Origin: Paenibacillus curdlanolyticus YK9
GTDB taxonomy: Bacteria; Bacillota; Bacilli; Paenibacillales; Paenibacillaceae
NCBI RefSeq assembly: GCF_000179615.1
Contig: NZ_AEDD01000011.1
Location: 186,001 to 250,000 of the forward strand
Length of the DNA stretch: 64,000 bases
Direction: 5' to 3'
The notes under the pieces are model-generated. The model saw only the letters and a program-made list of their open reading frames with translations. It searched no databases and had not been told where the DNA came from. This document shows, one piece after another, positions 11,401 to 19,330 of this stretch. Numbering within the stretch: position 1 is the first letter of the stretch; the number at the start of each line of letters is the position of its first letter. A program made the translations under genes and the position numbers.

Positions 11401-13732
11401 TGTGCTCGACCATCCGGGCGAGGCTTGCTACATTCGCGATGAGCGGACGGGCGTATTCGGTTCGCCGACGCCAGCACCCGCATCTGCTGATGCGCCTTGT
11501 ATCGTATCGCATGGGCGAGGCTATACGCGCTTCAATAAGACCGAGAATGGCTTGAAGCAGCAGATGACTGTTTATGTGCCCAAATCCGATCCGGTCAAAA
11601 TCGTTGAGCTTACGCTCGACAATGTGACGGATCAACAGCGCGAGCTGTCGGTTTCGTACGTTTGCGACTGGGTGCTCGGCGTGAAGCGGTCCATCAGCGC
11701 ATCGCATATCGTGACCGAATGGGATGCGGAGGCTGGGGCGATGCTCGTCCGAAACGCGTATCAGGAAACGTTCCGTGACGATTGGGCGTTCCTTCGCATG
11801 CATGATGCGGATGAAGCGGCGAGGGGGAACGATCTGGAGGAGTCAGGTACAGCGTCGCGCCTTTCATTCACGTCGGATCGGGCCGAGTGGCTTGGCCGAG
11901 GCGGAACGCCTGCGTCGCCAGAAGCCATGAAGCGGGAACGGTTGTCCGGCTTTACCGGCGTACAGCATGACGCCTGCGGCGCAGTCCAGCTGAAGGTAAC
12001 CGTAGAGCCGGGCGCGTCCAAGACGGTTTACGTGCTGCTCGGCGCCGAGCATTCTCGAGAGGGTGCATTGGCAATCGCGCGCAAGTATAGCCAAGCTGCG
12101 GTATGCCGAGCGGCGTTTGCGGAGGTCGTCCAATTCTGGGAGGAAACGACGCTCCAGACGAAGGTGGCGACGCCGAACAAGGAAATGAATTATTTGCTCA
12201 ACGGCTGGCTGCTCTATCAAGCGCTCTGCTGCCGCATGTGGGCAAGGACCGCGTTCTATCAAGCAGGCGGCGCCTTCGGCTACCGCGACCAGCTGCAGGA
12301 CTCGCTGTCCATGCTGCATGCTAGGCCGGATATTACGCGTGCGCAAATTGTGCTTCATGCCGCGCATCAATATGAAGAGGGCGATGTGCAGCATTGGTGG
12401 CATGAGGAAACAGAGCGCGGCATTCGGACCAAATATTCCGATGACCTGCTCTGGCTGCCGTACACGGCGGCGCGTTATATTACGCAAACCGCAGATGCTA
12501 CCGTATTGGATGAGATCGCGCCATACTTGACGAGCGCGATGCTGACGGACGAGGAGCACGAACGTTATGAAGCGACGATCCAATCCGAACAGCGGAGCAC
12601 GGTCTATGAGCATTGCGTTCGGGCGATCGAGCGGGCATCACGCTTCGGCGAGAACGGCCTGCCGCTCATGGGCATCGGCGACTGGAATGACGGGATGAAC
12701 TCCGTCGGCGACTTGGGCAAAGGCGAGAGCGTCTGGCTGGGCTGGTTCCTCTGCGAAGTGCTGCGCCAGTTCGCAGAGGTTTGCGATTTGCGAGGGGATG
12801 CGGAGCGCGCGGAAACGTACCGCAATCGTCGGGAAGCAATCGCAGCAGCGATCGACAAGAGCGCGTGGGATGGCGAATGGTATCGCCGTGCGCGTACCGA
12901 CGAAGGCAATTGGCTCGGCTCGACGCGCAACGAGGAATGCCGGATCGATGCGATCGCCCAGTCGTGGTCGGTCATATCCGGCGCTGCGCCGAAGGAGAAA
13001 GCGCAGCAAGCGATGGCCTCCTTCGACCGCGAGCTCGTGGATCGGGACATTATGGTCGCCAGGCTGCTGACGCCGCCGTTCGACCGGACGGACCCAAGTC
13101 CAGGCTATATTCAGGGCTATCCGCCGGGGCTGCGCGAGAATGGCGCCCAGTATACGCATGGCGTCATCTGGAGCATCGTGGCATGGTGCGGCCTCGGCAA
13201 TGGCGACAAGGCGATGGATCTGTTCCATCTGCTCAATCCCGTCACGCATGCGCGGAGCGAGAGTGACGTTCGCAAGTATGCTGGCGAGCCCTATGTAATG
13301 GCGGCCGATGTTTATACGCGCGACCCGGTCAAAGGCCGGGCGGGCTGGACGTGGTACACCGGCGCTTCAGGCTGGATGTACCAAGCGGGGTTGGAATGGA
13401 TTATCGGGCTTCGGCGTCGCTCGAACCGATTGTATTTTAATCCGGCCGTTCCGCGGGAGTGGCCTTCGTTCGAAGTGGAATATCGTTACGGCAAAACGGT
13501 CTATCACATTAAGGTAAAGCTGGTCGATACCTTAACCGAGCAGGAGCAGGCGATGCCGCTCGATATCGATGCGGCAGGCGATTTGCAGCCGCATCGGGAT
13601 TCGACCGCGGTGAAACGCGACGAGCATGGAAGCTATATCGAGCTGGTGGATCGAGGCGGTATCCAGCCCGTGGAGATGACATTGCCACGTGCTGCGCATC
13701 ATGCGGCAGCTCCAACAGATTCGCGCGCATAA
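5429..13732 (+). CDS. NdvB/ChvB-type cyclic beta-glucan synthase (GT84 + GH94)
   Basis: A 2767-residue membrane protein, close to the usual ~2800 of cyclic beta-1,2-glucan synthases. The order seen is: soluble N-region (1-400); membrane pair near 405-455; a GT84-like glycosyltransferase region with LITLDADTELPIGA and HRWVRGDWQLL; further membrane segments (about 815-870 and 930-970); a glucoamylase-like domain (YNWYETHTLRPLPPLYVSTVDSG); two GH94-associated sandwich domains; and a C-terminal GH94 catalytic part with GIGDWNDGMN near 2415. Such enzymes polymerise, trim and cyclise UDP-glucose-derived beta-1,2-glucan at the inner membrane. GAGAGG precedes the start with long spacing. The whole enzyme looks intact; the ring linkage is inferred from family. 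Confidence 0.85.
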   Translation: MILNAEQLEQKAHELALVHNPSVTRPNDAGVIRAWERDMDSLRQFTAVLKADGGVCTQPAEQWLLDHADFIEKEALVVQRELKRGLLRKLTWLKTDGRPRALAIGDVYYRSTNGLLTFDSLTAFLNAYQEIAALTLAEAWSMPVLLRIAAISRLADLMRDVRERHEACARVERLLKSLGPPDTKLHASAIKEALERQGDSLPLSGAVLVHLISHLSEWAEDAGTVREWLICKLDTGTEHLNRIVTYEHQLQAAHEVECGHLIGSIRTLSRGQWKLAFEQISVVERTLITERSGAYRKLDEPSKHTLRQRVEQLASRFGVPENLIASQAIELADMRAERYGSEAFDIDLAGDLHPVDRSGAAPRDTFAAFYLLDTSGVEQLHQSLHACSEPRKLRGAVVRRRRGSAYAMSIGAAFILFAVVFMTWAGIGAGLTAGMWAAVIVTLLMPAAEWAITVGHGLIGSAARTRPLLRYDLSSGIPAEAKTLVVMPIIWSKPEEVEEMADRLELHYLANRDDQLYFALLGDYTDASNERAPGDEALLRAARERVARLNEQHPREDGGRTFHLFQRKRQWNEAENVWMGWERKRGKLVEFVGLLRGDANTSFLNSKALSEELYDVRYLITLDADTELPIGAAQRMIGTMHLPYNRPRLNASRTRVVEGYGVLQPRIGISYESVSNSRLARLWSGEPGIDPYAFAMSDPYQDVFGQGIFTGKGIMDIDAFAAVLSERIPNNTVLSHDLLEGGFLRGGLLCDIELIDGHPATFNAFQKRLHRWVRGDWQLLCWLMPRVCNRTGELQTVDLSPLTRWQIIDNLRRSALLPGIVALFLAAAFMPTQAWAVMTIVALLTVCMPIVRTLVQPVRFMRKPSTLLSAGGQSIVALVTLPYQTVLMIDAIGRTLFRMYRSRQRLLEWTSSAEVERRSEKPRAIHGLGWGIVIALAYGAVSFLSAHAAVRWTGVSIALIWLAAPTVVRWISSPPAKLDKPLSEDERAQLTRLAADIWSYFDRYAVESDNWLAPDNVQLDPPNGPARRTSPTNIGLQLACTLAARDFGFIETADMLTRMERTVDTIERMEKWKGHLYNWYETHTLRPLPPLYVSTVDSGNFVGYLITVKEGIAEYIAGKMTTGGKKPDNALRERGLRLNARLAKLINETEFAPLYDDASQLFTLGYHASAERKETILYDLLASEARQASFLAIAFGQAPAAHWFKLGRAMTKSGKDATLLSWSGTMFEYLMPALLMRTYRNTLWDKTYRGAVRRQIEYAKQRGVPFGISESGYYAFDYQMNYQYHAFGVPGLGFQRGLEDDLVLAPYAAIMALPYAKNEALESLRRMEEMGARGEHGYYEAIDCTDKRMPDGQRSVVIRSFMVHHQGMSLLTLANMLLPRTMVDRFHADKRVQAAELLLQERMPEKPALIADSAKAYSSRTTAVEEQERTAPLREFTDPITTVPEVCVLSNGSFSSVVSNNGGGFTRFGAISISRWREDPVIDPPGIGMYIRDVSNGAVWSPAYEPSRVASSEMRTQFSLHQASFLRKDGPFETELDICVSPEYPAEVRRIMVTNTSSDIRIVEITTYTELALAPPNADDAHPAFSKLFVQTEYDADAECLLAVRRPRDSHEKPRWAIQSLSIGCDALGPIEYETDRACFIGRGHTLQHPQSLSSRLSGTVGAVLDPIFAIRRRVSIGPGEQVKLFAITGTAESREEALSITQALCGEQQIERTFQLAWTHSRIDLRHQRLTAHEASLFHTLAGRILYPSPLRPERAESIAANGKGQSGLWSMGISGDLPIVLVTLEDRSQFPFAIRLMSGHGYLCRRGLPYDLVILNESAGGYQQDVSDNLRVAIEQNVDKQAVRPGGVYPVAANQLSVEERTLLLAVARVVLRADGPSLKAQLKGLAAGQPADGREALSLATEGQQTLPYAPPTAESPEELELFNGWGGFTTDGKEYRIILRGGKFLTAPWSNVMANQTFGFLVTELGTGYTWWRNSREFKLTPWSNDPVLDHPGEACYIRDERTGVFGSPTPAPASADAPCIVSHGRGYTRFNKTENGLKQQMTVYVPKSDPVKIVELTLDNVTDQQRELSVSYVCDWVLGVKRSISASHIVTEWDAEAGAMLVRNAYQETFRDDWAFLRMHDADEAARGNDLEESGTASRLSFTSDRAEWLGRGGTPASPEAMKRERLSGFTGVQHDACGAVQLKVTVEPGASKTVYVLLGAEHSREGALAIARKYSQAAVCRAAFAEVVQFWEETTLQTKVATPNKEMNYLLNGWLLYQALCCRMWARTAFYQAGGAFGYRDQLQDSLSMLHARPDITRAQIVLHAAHQYEEGDVQHWWHEETERGIRTKYSDDLLWLPYTAARYITQTADATVLDEIAPYLTSAMLTDEEHERYEATIQSEQRSTVYEHCVRAIERASRFGENGLPLMGIGDWNDGMNSVGDLGKGESVWLGWFLCEVLRQFAEVCDLRGDAERAETYRNRREAIAAAIDKSAWDGEWYRRARTDEGNWLGSTRNEECRIDAIAQSWSVISGAAPKEKAQQAMASFDRELVDRDIMVARLLTPPFDRTDPSPGYIQGYPPGLRENGAQYTHGVIWSIVAWCGLGNGDKAMDLFHLLNPVTHARSESDVRKYAGEPYVMAADVYTRDPVKGRAGWTWYTGASGWMYQAGLEWIIGLRRRSNRLYFNPAVPREWPSFEVEYRYGKTVYHIKVKLVDTLTEQEQAMPLDIDAAGDLQPHRDSTAVKRDEHGSYIELVDRGGIQPVEMTLPRAAHHAAAPTDSRA

Positions 13733-13761
13733 CGGATCCGATCGATCCATCGCTATGTGGC

Positions 13762-13824
13762 AAAAACAGCACCCCGCTCCTTGCGGCTAACAGCCAATAA
13801 GGACAGTAGGGGTGCTGTTTTGTT
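13762..13824 (+). terminator. Intrinsic terminator after the glucan synthase gene
   Basis: AAAACAGCACCCC pairs with GGGGTGCTGTTTT across a loop that itself can fold (CCTT..AAGG and GGCT..AGCC), followed by TTTTG. The symmetric A and T flanks could make it work in both directions. Confidence 0.7.
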
Positions 13825-13953
13825 ATGCATTGCGGTGCTCGCGTCCCGTAACGCAGTACCAGTTAAAAATAGTACTAGTTCAATCCAGCAGCTCATTCTA
13901 CAATGAGCCTTATTTACACACTTGGCGTTGCTGATCAAAAAGGGGGGATGCCT

Positions 13954-14688
13954 ATGTTTCAGCCATATTCGGCTGCCCATTGGTATGCGTTAATCGGTTG
14001 TATGTGCATGTGCCTTGGCTTAATCGTCTTTCGCAGAAAGCTCCGCGACCATCGCAAGGCGAGCAGGGCCGTCGCTCTTGGGATTGCGCTCTTATTGGCG
14101 CTTCTGGAAACGGCCCTCTATGCCACGTATACAATTCACAGGCAATGGAGCGCAGCAGCGCTGCCGTTTCAGCTTTGCACGATCACTTTATGGCTGTCGG
14201 CCATTATGCTGCTGACCCGAAGCCGGCGGCTGTACGAAATTCTTTTCTACTTAGGTACGCTCGGCGCGCTGCAAGCAATGCTGACGCCTGACCTTACAGA
14301 GACGTTTCCGCAATTCCGTTATTTTCATTTCTTCCTTGGCCACATCGGCATTATCGCAGCCTCGGTCTATATGACGGCAGTCGAACGTTTCCGCCCTAGG
14401 CTGCGATCGCTTCCAATGGCCGTGCTTGCGCTCCATCTGTTTGCCATACCGGGCGCCATCATGAATGCTGTTGCGGGCACAAACTACATGTTTCTTGCAT
14501 GGAAGCCTGTTGGGGGCTCGATGCTTGATTGGCTTGGCCCTTGGCCATGGTACCTCGTGGAGCTGGAGCCGATCGTTTGGCTGTTATGCGGCTTGCTGTA
14601 TGGTTCGCTGTGGCTGTTGGACCAGCTACCCCGTTGGCTTCCATTTCATAAACACAAACCCGCCCAGCACGATGAGCAATCCAACTAG
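13954..14688 (+). CDS. TIGR02206-like (YwaF) integral membrane protein
   Basis: About 244 residues with six or seven hydrophobic helices. The N-terminus MFQPYSAAHWYALIG and the central LPFQLCTITLWL, then HFFLGHIGIIAAS, fit the YwaF/TIGR02206 family of conserved membrane proteins of unknown function. ATG 13954 is preferred because AGGGGGG ends six bases upstream; an in-frame ATG six bases earlier touches that site. Its 3' end overlaps the convergent EamA-like gene by 63 bases. No biochemical role is established. Confidence 0.75.
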   Translation: MFQPYSAAHWYALIGCMCMCLGLIVFRRKLRDHRKASRAVALGIALLLALLETALYATYTIHRQWSAAALPFQLCTITLWLSAIMLLTRSRRLYEILFYLGTLGALQAMLTPDLTETFPQFRYFHFFLGHIGIIAASVYMTAVERFRPRLRSLPMAVLALHLFAIPGAIMNAVAGTNYMFLAWKPVGGSMLDWLGPWPWYLVELEPIVWLLCGLLYGSLWLLDQLPRWLPFHKHKPAQHDEQSN

Positions 14689-14982
14689 CGTTCGCCATGT
14701 CGGCGCTTCCTTCATAAACCACCAGCCGACGAGCACGCAGAGCGCCAGCTCAATGCCTTTGGCTAAGCTGAGCGAGAAGGTCAGGCTGCCTAGCGACTTT
14801 TGTACCCCGGACACGCCGTACCCGATCATCAGATTGGCAACAAAAAAGCAAGGCAGCAGCTTAAAATGATACCATGCGGCTCGCGGCAGGGCATGATCGA
14901 TATGGACCGCCTGATAAGCAAAAATCGTATTGATGATCAGCAGCCCTCCGGCCAATAGCCCGACTGCAGCCCATATTGCCAT
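14626..14982 (-). CDS. Small four-helix EamA/DMT-like membrane protein
   Basis: About 118 residues with four hydrophobic helices, one half of an EamA/DMT transporter fold, comparable in size to small-multidrug-resistance-like proteins. It ends in a short basic tail. ATG (reading leftward from 14982) is favoured because AGGGAGG lies 11 bases upstream; a GTG at 14994 overlaps that site. Being half-sized it would need to dimerise. The tail-to-tail overlap with the YwaF-like gene (14626-14688) is in sense/antisense arrangement. Substrate unknown. Confidence 0.65.
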   Translation of the reverse strand: MAIWAAVGLLAGGLLIINTIFAYQAVHIDHALPRAAWYHFKLLPCFFVANLMIGYGVSGVQKSLGSLTFSLSLAKGIELALCVLVGWWFMKEAPTWRTLVGLLIVLGGFVFMKWKPTG

Positions 14983-15187
14983 CGTTCTACGCACCTCCCT
15001 GGTTCACAGAATGTTTCCTTCATGCAACTATTTTGTCCGAGAGAACATCGGAATATGTCCGCCATCGAACATTAGAATTCTCTAGGAAAACGTTGGCGGA
15101 CGACCAATAATGATACAATTGAACGCGTGTGATCGTTTTCATGCCATTATTTCTCGCTCAATTACGTCATTGGAGGTACTTAAATCG

Positions 15188-15841
15188 ATGTTCAAAAAAC
15201 TCGGACTATATGCAGCGGCTATTGTATTATTGTCATGGATCATCATCCCGCAGGCGCAAGCAGAAGCGAGCAATACGTTCGTTACCATGTCGGTAGGGAG
15301 TAAAGGCCCGCAGGTGGTGGATCTGCAGCAAAGGCTCCGGATGCTCGGCTATTTAAGCTCGGAGGCTGACGGCAATTACGGCGAAGGAACGAAGGATGCG
15401 GTTCAACGCTTCCAAAAAGGAGCAGCGATTGCGCAAACGGGCGTCGTTGGACAGACCACGATGCATGCGCTTAAAAAAGTAACGGTCAGCCGGACCGATC
15501 TGTCCATGCTGGCGAGAATCGTTTATTCCGAAGCGAGAGGCGAACAATATGACGGTCAGGTGGCGATTGCCGCAGTTGTACTGAATCGCGTTGCTTCGAA
15601 TGATTTCCCGGATACAATTGAAGAGGTTATTTTTGCGCCTGGCGCATTCCATACGATCGACAGCGGTACATACTGGCTTGAGCCGGATGCGGAGGCGTTC
15701 CGCGCGGCGATTGATGCGGCTAAAGGCATTGATCCGACGAACGGCGGCTTGTATTTTAACGGGGTGAGCGCGAAGCAGAACGATTGGTTCAAATCGCGTA
15801 CGGTCACGGCGACGATTGGCGGTCACATTTTTGTGAAGTAA
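15188..15841 (+). CDS. sleB: Spore-cortex-lytic type cell wall hydrolase (SleB/CwlJ family)
   Basis: A 217-residue protein: signal peptide MFKKLGLYAAAIVLLSW with an Ala-x-Ala site near QAQA; a peptidoglycan-binding domain (SVGSKGPQVVDLQQRLRMLG...AVQRFQ, about 36-90); then a hydrolase_2 domain (LSMLARIVYSEARGE...VAIAAVVLNRV, with Glu in SEARGE as the likely catalytic residue). This is the SleB architecture, a lytic transglycosylase of germinating-spore cortex. ATG 15188 follows TTGGAGGTAC; an upstream in-frame start at 15110 lacks a ribosome site. No YpeB gene follows, whereas sleB and ypeB are often adjacent, so another SleB/CwlJ-like role is possible. Confidence 0.85.
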   Translation: MFKKLGLYAAAIVLLSWIIIPQAQAEASNTFVTMSVGSKGPQVVDLQQRLRMLGYLSSEADGNYGEGTKDAVQRFQKGAAIAQTGVVGQTTMHALKKVTVSRTDLSMLARIVYSEARGEQYDGQVAIAAVVLNRVASNDFPDTIEEVIFAPGAFHTIDSGTYWLEPDAEAFRAAIDAAKGIDPTNGGLYFNGVSAKQNDWFKSRTVTATIGGHIFVK

Positions 15842-15899
15842 GTGCGCGCCAGGAGGTTTATACTAAGGTATAGATGAAGGATGGGAAGGTGGAATTTCA

Positions 15900-16796
15900 A
15901 TGGCGGCGCAGCAGAGGGCAATATCGAAAAGCAGCGTGATCGGGTTCATCGGCACAGGCATTATGGGAGCGAGCATGGCAGGTCATCTGTTGCGGGACGG
16001 CTACGAAGTCCACGTAAACAACCGGACCAAGGCGCGAGCGGACCAGCTTGTACAAGCTGGCGCCCATTGGCAGGACTCGCCGCAGCTCGTGGCAGAGCGG
16101 GCGGATGTCATCTTCACGATGCTCGGTTATCCGAGCGACGTGGAGAGCGTCTATTTTGGCGAAGAGGGGCTGCTGGCGAACGCTCGTCCCGGCTCGTACT
16201 TGCTTGATATGACAACATCAAGTCCCGCGCTGGCCAAACGGATCACGGCAGCCGCAGCGTCGAACGGGCTGTGCGCACTGGATGCGCCGGTATCCGGCGG
16301 CGACATCGGGGCTAGAGAGGCGCGATTGTCCATCATGGTAGGCGGTCCGAAGGAAGGCTTCGAGACAGTCGAAGAGCTGCTCCAGCTGATCGGGACGAAT
16401 ATCGTTTATCAGGGCGATGCCGGAGCGGGCCAATTCACGAAGATGTGCAACCAGATTACGATTGCATCGAATATGATCGGAGTTAGCGAAGCGCTTGCGT
16501 ATGCCAAGGCGGCGGGGCTTGACCAGGCGCAGGTGCTGAAGAGCATCCAGTCGGGCGCGGCGGGAAGCTGGTCGCTCACGAACCTTGCACCGCGAATGAT
16601 CGCCGGCGATTTTGCGCCTGGGTTTTATGTGAAGCATTTTGTGAAGGATATTGGCATTGCGATTGAATCGGCTGCCGAGATGGGAATCGAACTTCCTGGA
16701 CTTAAGCTCGCGCAATTGCTGTATGAGCGGCTTATGGCGCAAGGCGGCGCGGAGTTAGGCACGCAGGCGTTGTATGAAATCATTGCCGGGAAGTAG
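15900..16796 (+). CDS. NAD(P)-dependent 3-hydroxyisobutyrate dehydrogenase-like oxidoreductase
   Basis: A 298-residue beta-hydroxyacid dehydrogenase. The Rossmann motif GFIGTGIMGASMAGHL (about 15-30) is followed by NNRTKARADQL, the substrate loop DAPVSGGDIGA (about 125-135), and the catalytic-Lys helix GAGQFTKMCNQ (about 177-187). The family includes 3-hydroxyisobutyrate, tartronate-semialdehyde and related dehydrogenases; the substrate is not assignable here. The ribosome site GGAAGGTGG precedes ATG. A strong terminator follows at once, so it is monocistronic or the last gene of its unit. Confidence 0.85.
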   Translation: MAAQQRAISKSSVIGFIGTGIMGASMAGHLLRDGYEVHVNNRTKARADQLVQAGAHWQDSPQLVAERADVIFTMLGYPSDVESVYFGEEGLLANARPGSYLLDMTTSSPALAKRITAAAASNGLCALDAPVSGGDIGAREARLSIMVGGPKEGFETVEELLQLIGTNIVYQGDAGAGQFTKMCNQITIASNMIGVSEALAYAKAAGLDQAQVLKSIQSGAAGSWSLTNLAPRMIAGDFAPGFYVKHFVKDIGIAIESAAEMGIELPGLKLAQLLYERLMAQGGAELGTQALYEIIAGK

Positions 16797-16807
16797 GCAA
16801 CATGTCG

Positions 16808-16843
16808 AAGAGATGCGCATCCGTGACGGATGTGCATCTCTTT
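16808..16843 (+). terminator. Intrinsic terminator
   Basis: A long hairpin, AAGAGATGCGCATCCGT paired with ACGGATGTGCATCTCTTT with one mismatch, ending in TTT, 11 bases after the dehydrogenase stop. Confidence 0.75.
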
Positions 16844-16884
16844 GCTGTATGTCTGGATTCAGCGGATGAAGGAGACAGAGAACG

Positions 16885-18711
16885 ATGGCTGATCCGTATC
16901 GCGCGCATCCCTTTCATGCTGGCGGGGGAATGCGCAAATTCGGGAATGGCGAGAAAGCAAAGGCGGGCAGCATTTGGACCATGCTTAGCCGGGTCTTCAA
17001 GCATGCGCGCGTCCAATGGCGGCTGCTTATCCTTGCGATTATGTGCATCATTGCGATTTCGCTGCTGGAATTTGCCATTCCGCAGCTGACTCGCTATACG
17101 ATTGATGTTCTCATTCCAGAAAAGCGTTATAACCAGCTAGTCGGGTTAGGCGTGGGCTTGATGGGAGCAGCACTTTTGCTTGGCGCACTTAACTATATCA
17201 GTACATCGACGACGGCGTCGCTTGGCCAACGAGTGATCTACGATCTGCGCAATGATTTGTATCGGCATATTAATCGGCTGGATCTCAGCTTCTTCGACCG
17301 GAATCGGACAGGCGACCTCATGTCCCGTGTGACCAGCGATGTCGGTGTGCTCCAGCAGCTGATATCCTCGACGATGATTCAGCTCGTAACCGACCTGTTC
17401 ACATTTAGCGCCATTACGATCTATATGCTGTTTTTGGATTGGCGGCTGACGGTGCTGCTGCTGGCGACGTTCCCGGTCATGATTATGACGACGAGGCTGT
17501 TCGGCAAGCGCATACGCCGCTCGTTTCGGACGGTGCAGGAGTCGGTGGCGGAGGTAAGCGACCATTTGCAAAATACGCTGTCCGGCATTCGCCTCATCAA
17601 ATCGTTCGCGACCGAATCGCTGGAATCGGACCGGTTCGCCGATCGCAGCAAGCGGAACATGGAAGCGAACATTCGGGTGACGAAGCTTCGCGCGATGTAC
17701 GAGCCGATTATTGATTTGCTTAATTACCTCGGCCTTGCGATCGTGCTCGTATTCGGTGCTTGGCTGACGATGAAAGGGTACATGAGCGTCGGAACGGTTG
17801 TTGCGGTAATCGCTTATTTGCGCTTGCTGCAAACGCCGATTCGGCGCTTCAGCCGCCTCATCAATACGATTCAGCAATCGGCGGCAGCGTATGAACGGAT
17901 TTCCGAGATTATGAACACGGAGCCTGAAATCGTCGATGCGCCCGATGCGATTTCGCTGCGGAAGGTACGCGGGCAAGTCGAGTTTCGCAACGTAAGCTTT
18001 CAATATGCGGGCTCCGGCGATCAGGCGGTGCTGGAGCATTTCGATTTATCGCTCGAAGCAGGCAAGGTGACGGCGTTAGTCGGCTCCTCCGGCTCTGGCA
18101 AAACCACGATCGCCCACTTGATTGCCCGATTTTATGAGCCGCAGGGGGGCGAGATTACGCTAGACGGGCATCCGCTTCGTCAGGTTGCCATTACGTCCTT
18201 ACGGGAGAGGCTGGGCATCGTCTCCCAGGATATCGTGTTATTTAACGGCTCCGTTAAGGAAAATATTAGCTATGGCAAACAAGATGCGACGGACGAAGAA
18301 CTGATGGTTGCGGCCCGCGCAGCGAATGCGCATGATTTTATCGAGGCGTTCCCTGACGGATATGAGACGGCGATTGGCGAGCGGGGCGTAAAGCTGTCCG
18401 GCGGGCAGAAGCAGCGCATCTCGATCGCCCGCGTCATTCTCAAAAATCCGGAGCTTATTATTCTCGACGAAGCGACCGCGTCGCTTGATACAGAATCGGA
18501 GCATCTCATTCAAGAGGCGCTCGCGAAGCTGCTTCGAGGGCGCACCTGTCTCGTCATTGCGCATCGGTTGTCGACGATTCAACAAGCGGACAGCATTCAT
18601 GTGCTGGAGCGCGGAACGATTGTCGAGAGCGGTACGCATGAGCAGCTGCTGCGGCTGAATGGACGATATCGGGAGTTGTACGAGCTGCAATTTCCGCAAG
18701 CGGAAGTGTAG
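16885..18711 (+). CDS. ABC exporter, fused permease and ATPase
   Basis: A 608-residue half-transporter. Six membrane helices span about residues 45-335, then a nucleotide-binding domain with Walker A GSSGSGKTT (about 400), signature LSGGQKQRIS (about 505), Walker B LIILDEATAS and H-loop IAHRLS. This is the MsbA/MdlB/BmrA-like type IV exporter fold, working as a dimer. The short N-terminal extension (residues 1-30, GGGMRKFGNG) is polar. GAAGGAG precedes the ATG. It is alone in its unit, so whether it homodimerises and what it exports cannot be told. Confidence 0.85.
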   Translation: MADPYRAHPFHAGGGMRKFGNGEKAKAGSIWTMLSRVFKHARVQWRLLILAIMCIIAISLLEFAIPQLTRYTIDVLIPEKRYNQLVGLGVGLMGAALLLGALNYISTSTTASLGQRVIYDLRNDLYRHINRLDLSFFDRNRTGDLMSRVTSDVGVLQQLISSTMIQLVTDLFTFSAITIYMLFLDWRLTVLLLATFPVMIMTTRLFGKRIRRSFRTVQESVAEVSDHLQNTLSGIRLIKSFATESLESDRFADRSKRNMEANIRVTKLRAMYEPIIDLLNYLGLAIVLVFGAWLTMKGYMSVGTVVAVIAYLRLLQTPIRRFSRLINTIQQSAAAYERISEIMNTEPEIVDAPDAISLRKVRGQVEFRNVSFQYAGSGDQAVLEHFDLSLEAGKVTALVGSSGSGKTTIAHLIARFYEPQGGEITLDGHPLRQVAITSLRERLGIVSQDIVLFNGSVKENISYGKQDATDEELMVAARAANAHDFIEAFPDGYETAIGERGVKLSGGQKQRISIARVILKNPELIILDEATASLDTESEHLIQEALAKLLRGRTCLVIAHRLSTIQQADSIHVLERGTIVESGTHEQLLRLNGRYRELYELQFPQAEV

Positions 18712-18766
18712 CTATCTCAAATAAAATCGGTTCAAGCGGCTGCTGCTGCGCAGAGCGCCGACTACG

Positions 18767-18909
18767 TCGTTGCATTTTGTACAACGAGCAAGGGGGGATT
18801 AGCCTGCGCCGGACGTTCTCCTTGCAAATCATGCAACGAAGTGCGATCGAGCAGAGAGATAATGCGCCCAGACGATAGGAATCGGCTTTTCTCGTTGCGC
18901 ATTATGCAA
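18767..18909. repeat. Three spaced copies of a short palindrome
   Basis: Three related inverted repeats: TCGTTG-N9-CAACGA (18767-18787), TTGC-N7-GCAA (18822-18836) and TTGC-N7-GCAA (18895-18909), each preceded by a pyrimidine-rich or CG step. They share a CGTTGCA...TGCAACG-like plan and sit 50-75 bases apart between the ABC exporter and the IS element. Otherwise the 18712-18955 gap holds no gene. Confidence 0.45.
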
Positions 18910-19033
18910 TGCAGTGACCTCACCTCCGCGCTCGAGTTGATTCCATTGTACGAACTGACTGAAGCTAGAATAAAAAGTGGACACGATGCTGAGAGATACA
19001 AGATAATAATCGCAGCAAAGTGAGGTGTCTGTG

Positions 19034-19330
19034 GTGAGCGAGCATCGCAAACGGTTTACGGAAGAGTTCAAGAAACAGACGGTAAAATACGTACAAGAAC
19101 AAACGAAATCAATAGCGGACATTTGTGAGGAGTTAGGGATCGCTAAAAGTACGGTTCATCAGTGGATGAATCAGTTTAGGCAGTTCGAGAACGAATCGGT
19201 CAATTTGCCCGAGAAGATTCGTCAGTTGGAGGCACAGAATAAGTCTAAGGATCGCGAGTTGGCGGATCTGCGCGAAGAGATGGCGATTCTAAAAAAGGCA
19301 CTGCACATCTTCAGCAAGGAAAGGAACTGA
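19034..19330 (+). CDS. IS3-family transposase OrfA (helix-turn-helix)
   Basis: About 98 residues: a Tn3/IS3 HTH (RKRFTEEFKKQTVKYVQE...SIADICEELGIAKSTVHQWM) followed by a Leu/Glu-rich coiled coil (LEAQNKSKDRELADLREEM). GTG start codons at 19031/19034 follow GAGG; an earlier GTG at 19025 overlaps that site. Near its end is A_AAA_AAG at 19291-19297, the canonical slippery heptamer used by IS3 elements to make the OrfAB transposase. OrfA alone usually acts as a regulator. Confidence 0.85.
   Translation: MSEHRKRFTEEFKKQTVKYVQEQTKSIADICEELGIAKSTVHQWMNQFRQFENESVNLPEKIRQLEAQNKSKDRELADLREEMAILKKALHIFSKERN

Noticed and set aside
15057-15100. An inverted repeat GTCCGCC/GGCGGAC before sleB
   Set aside because: Seven-base arms 30 bases apart in GC-rich DNA without U-tract; within chance expectation.
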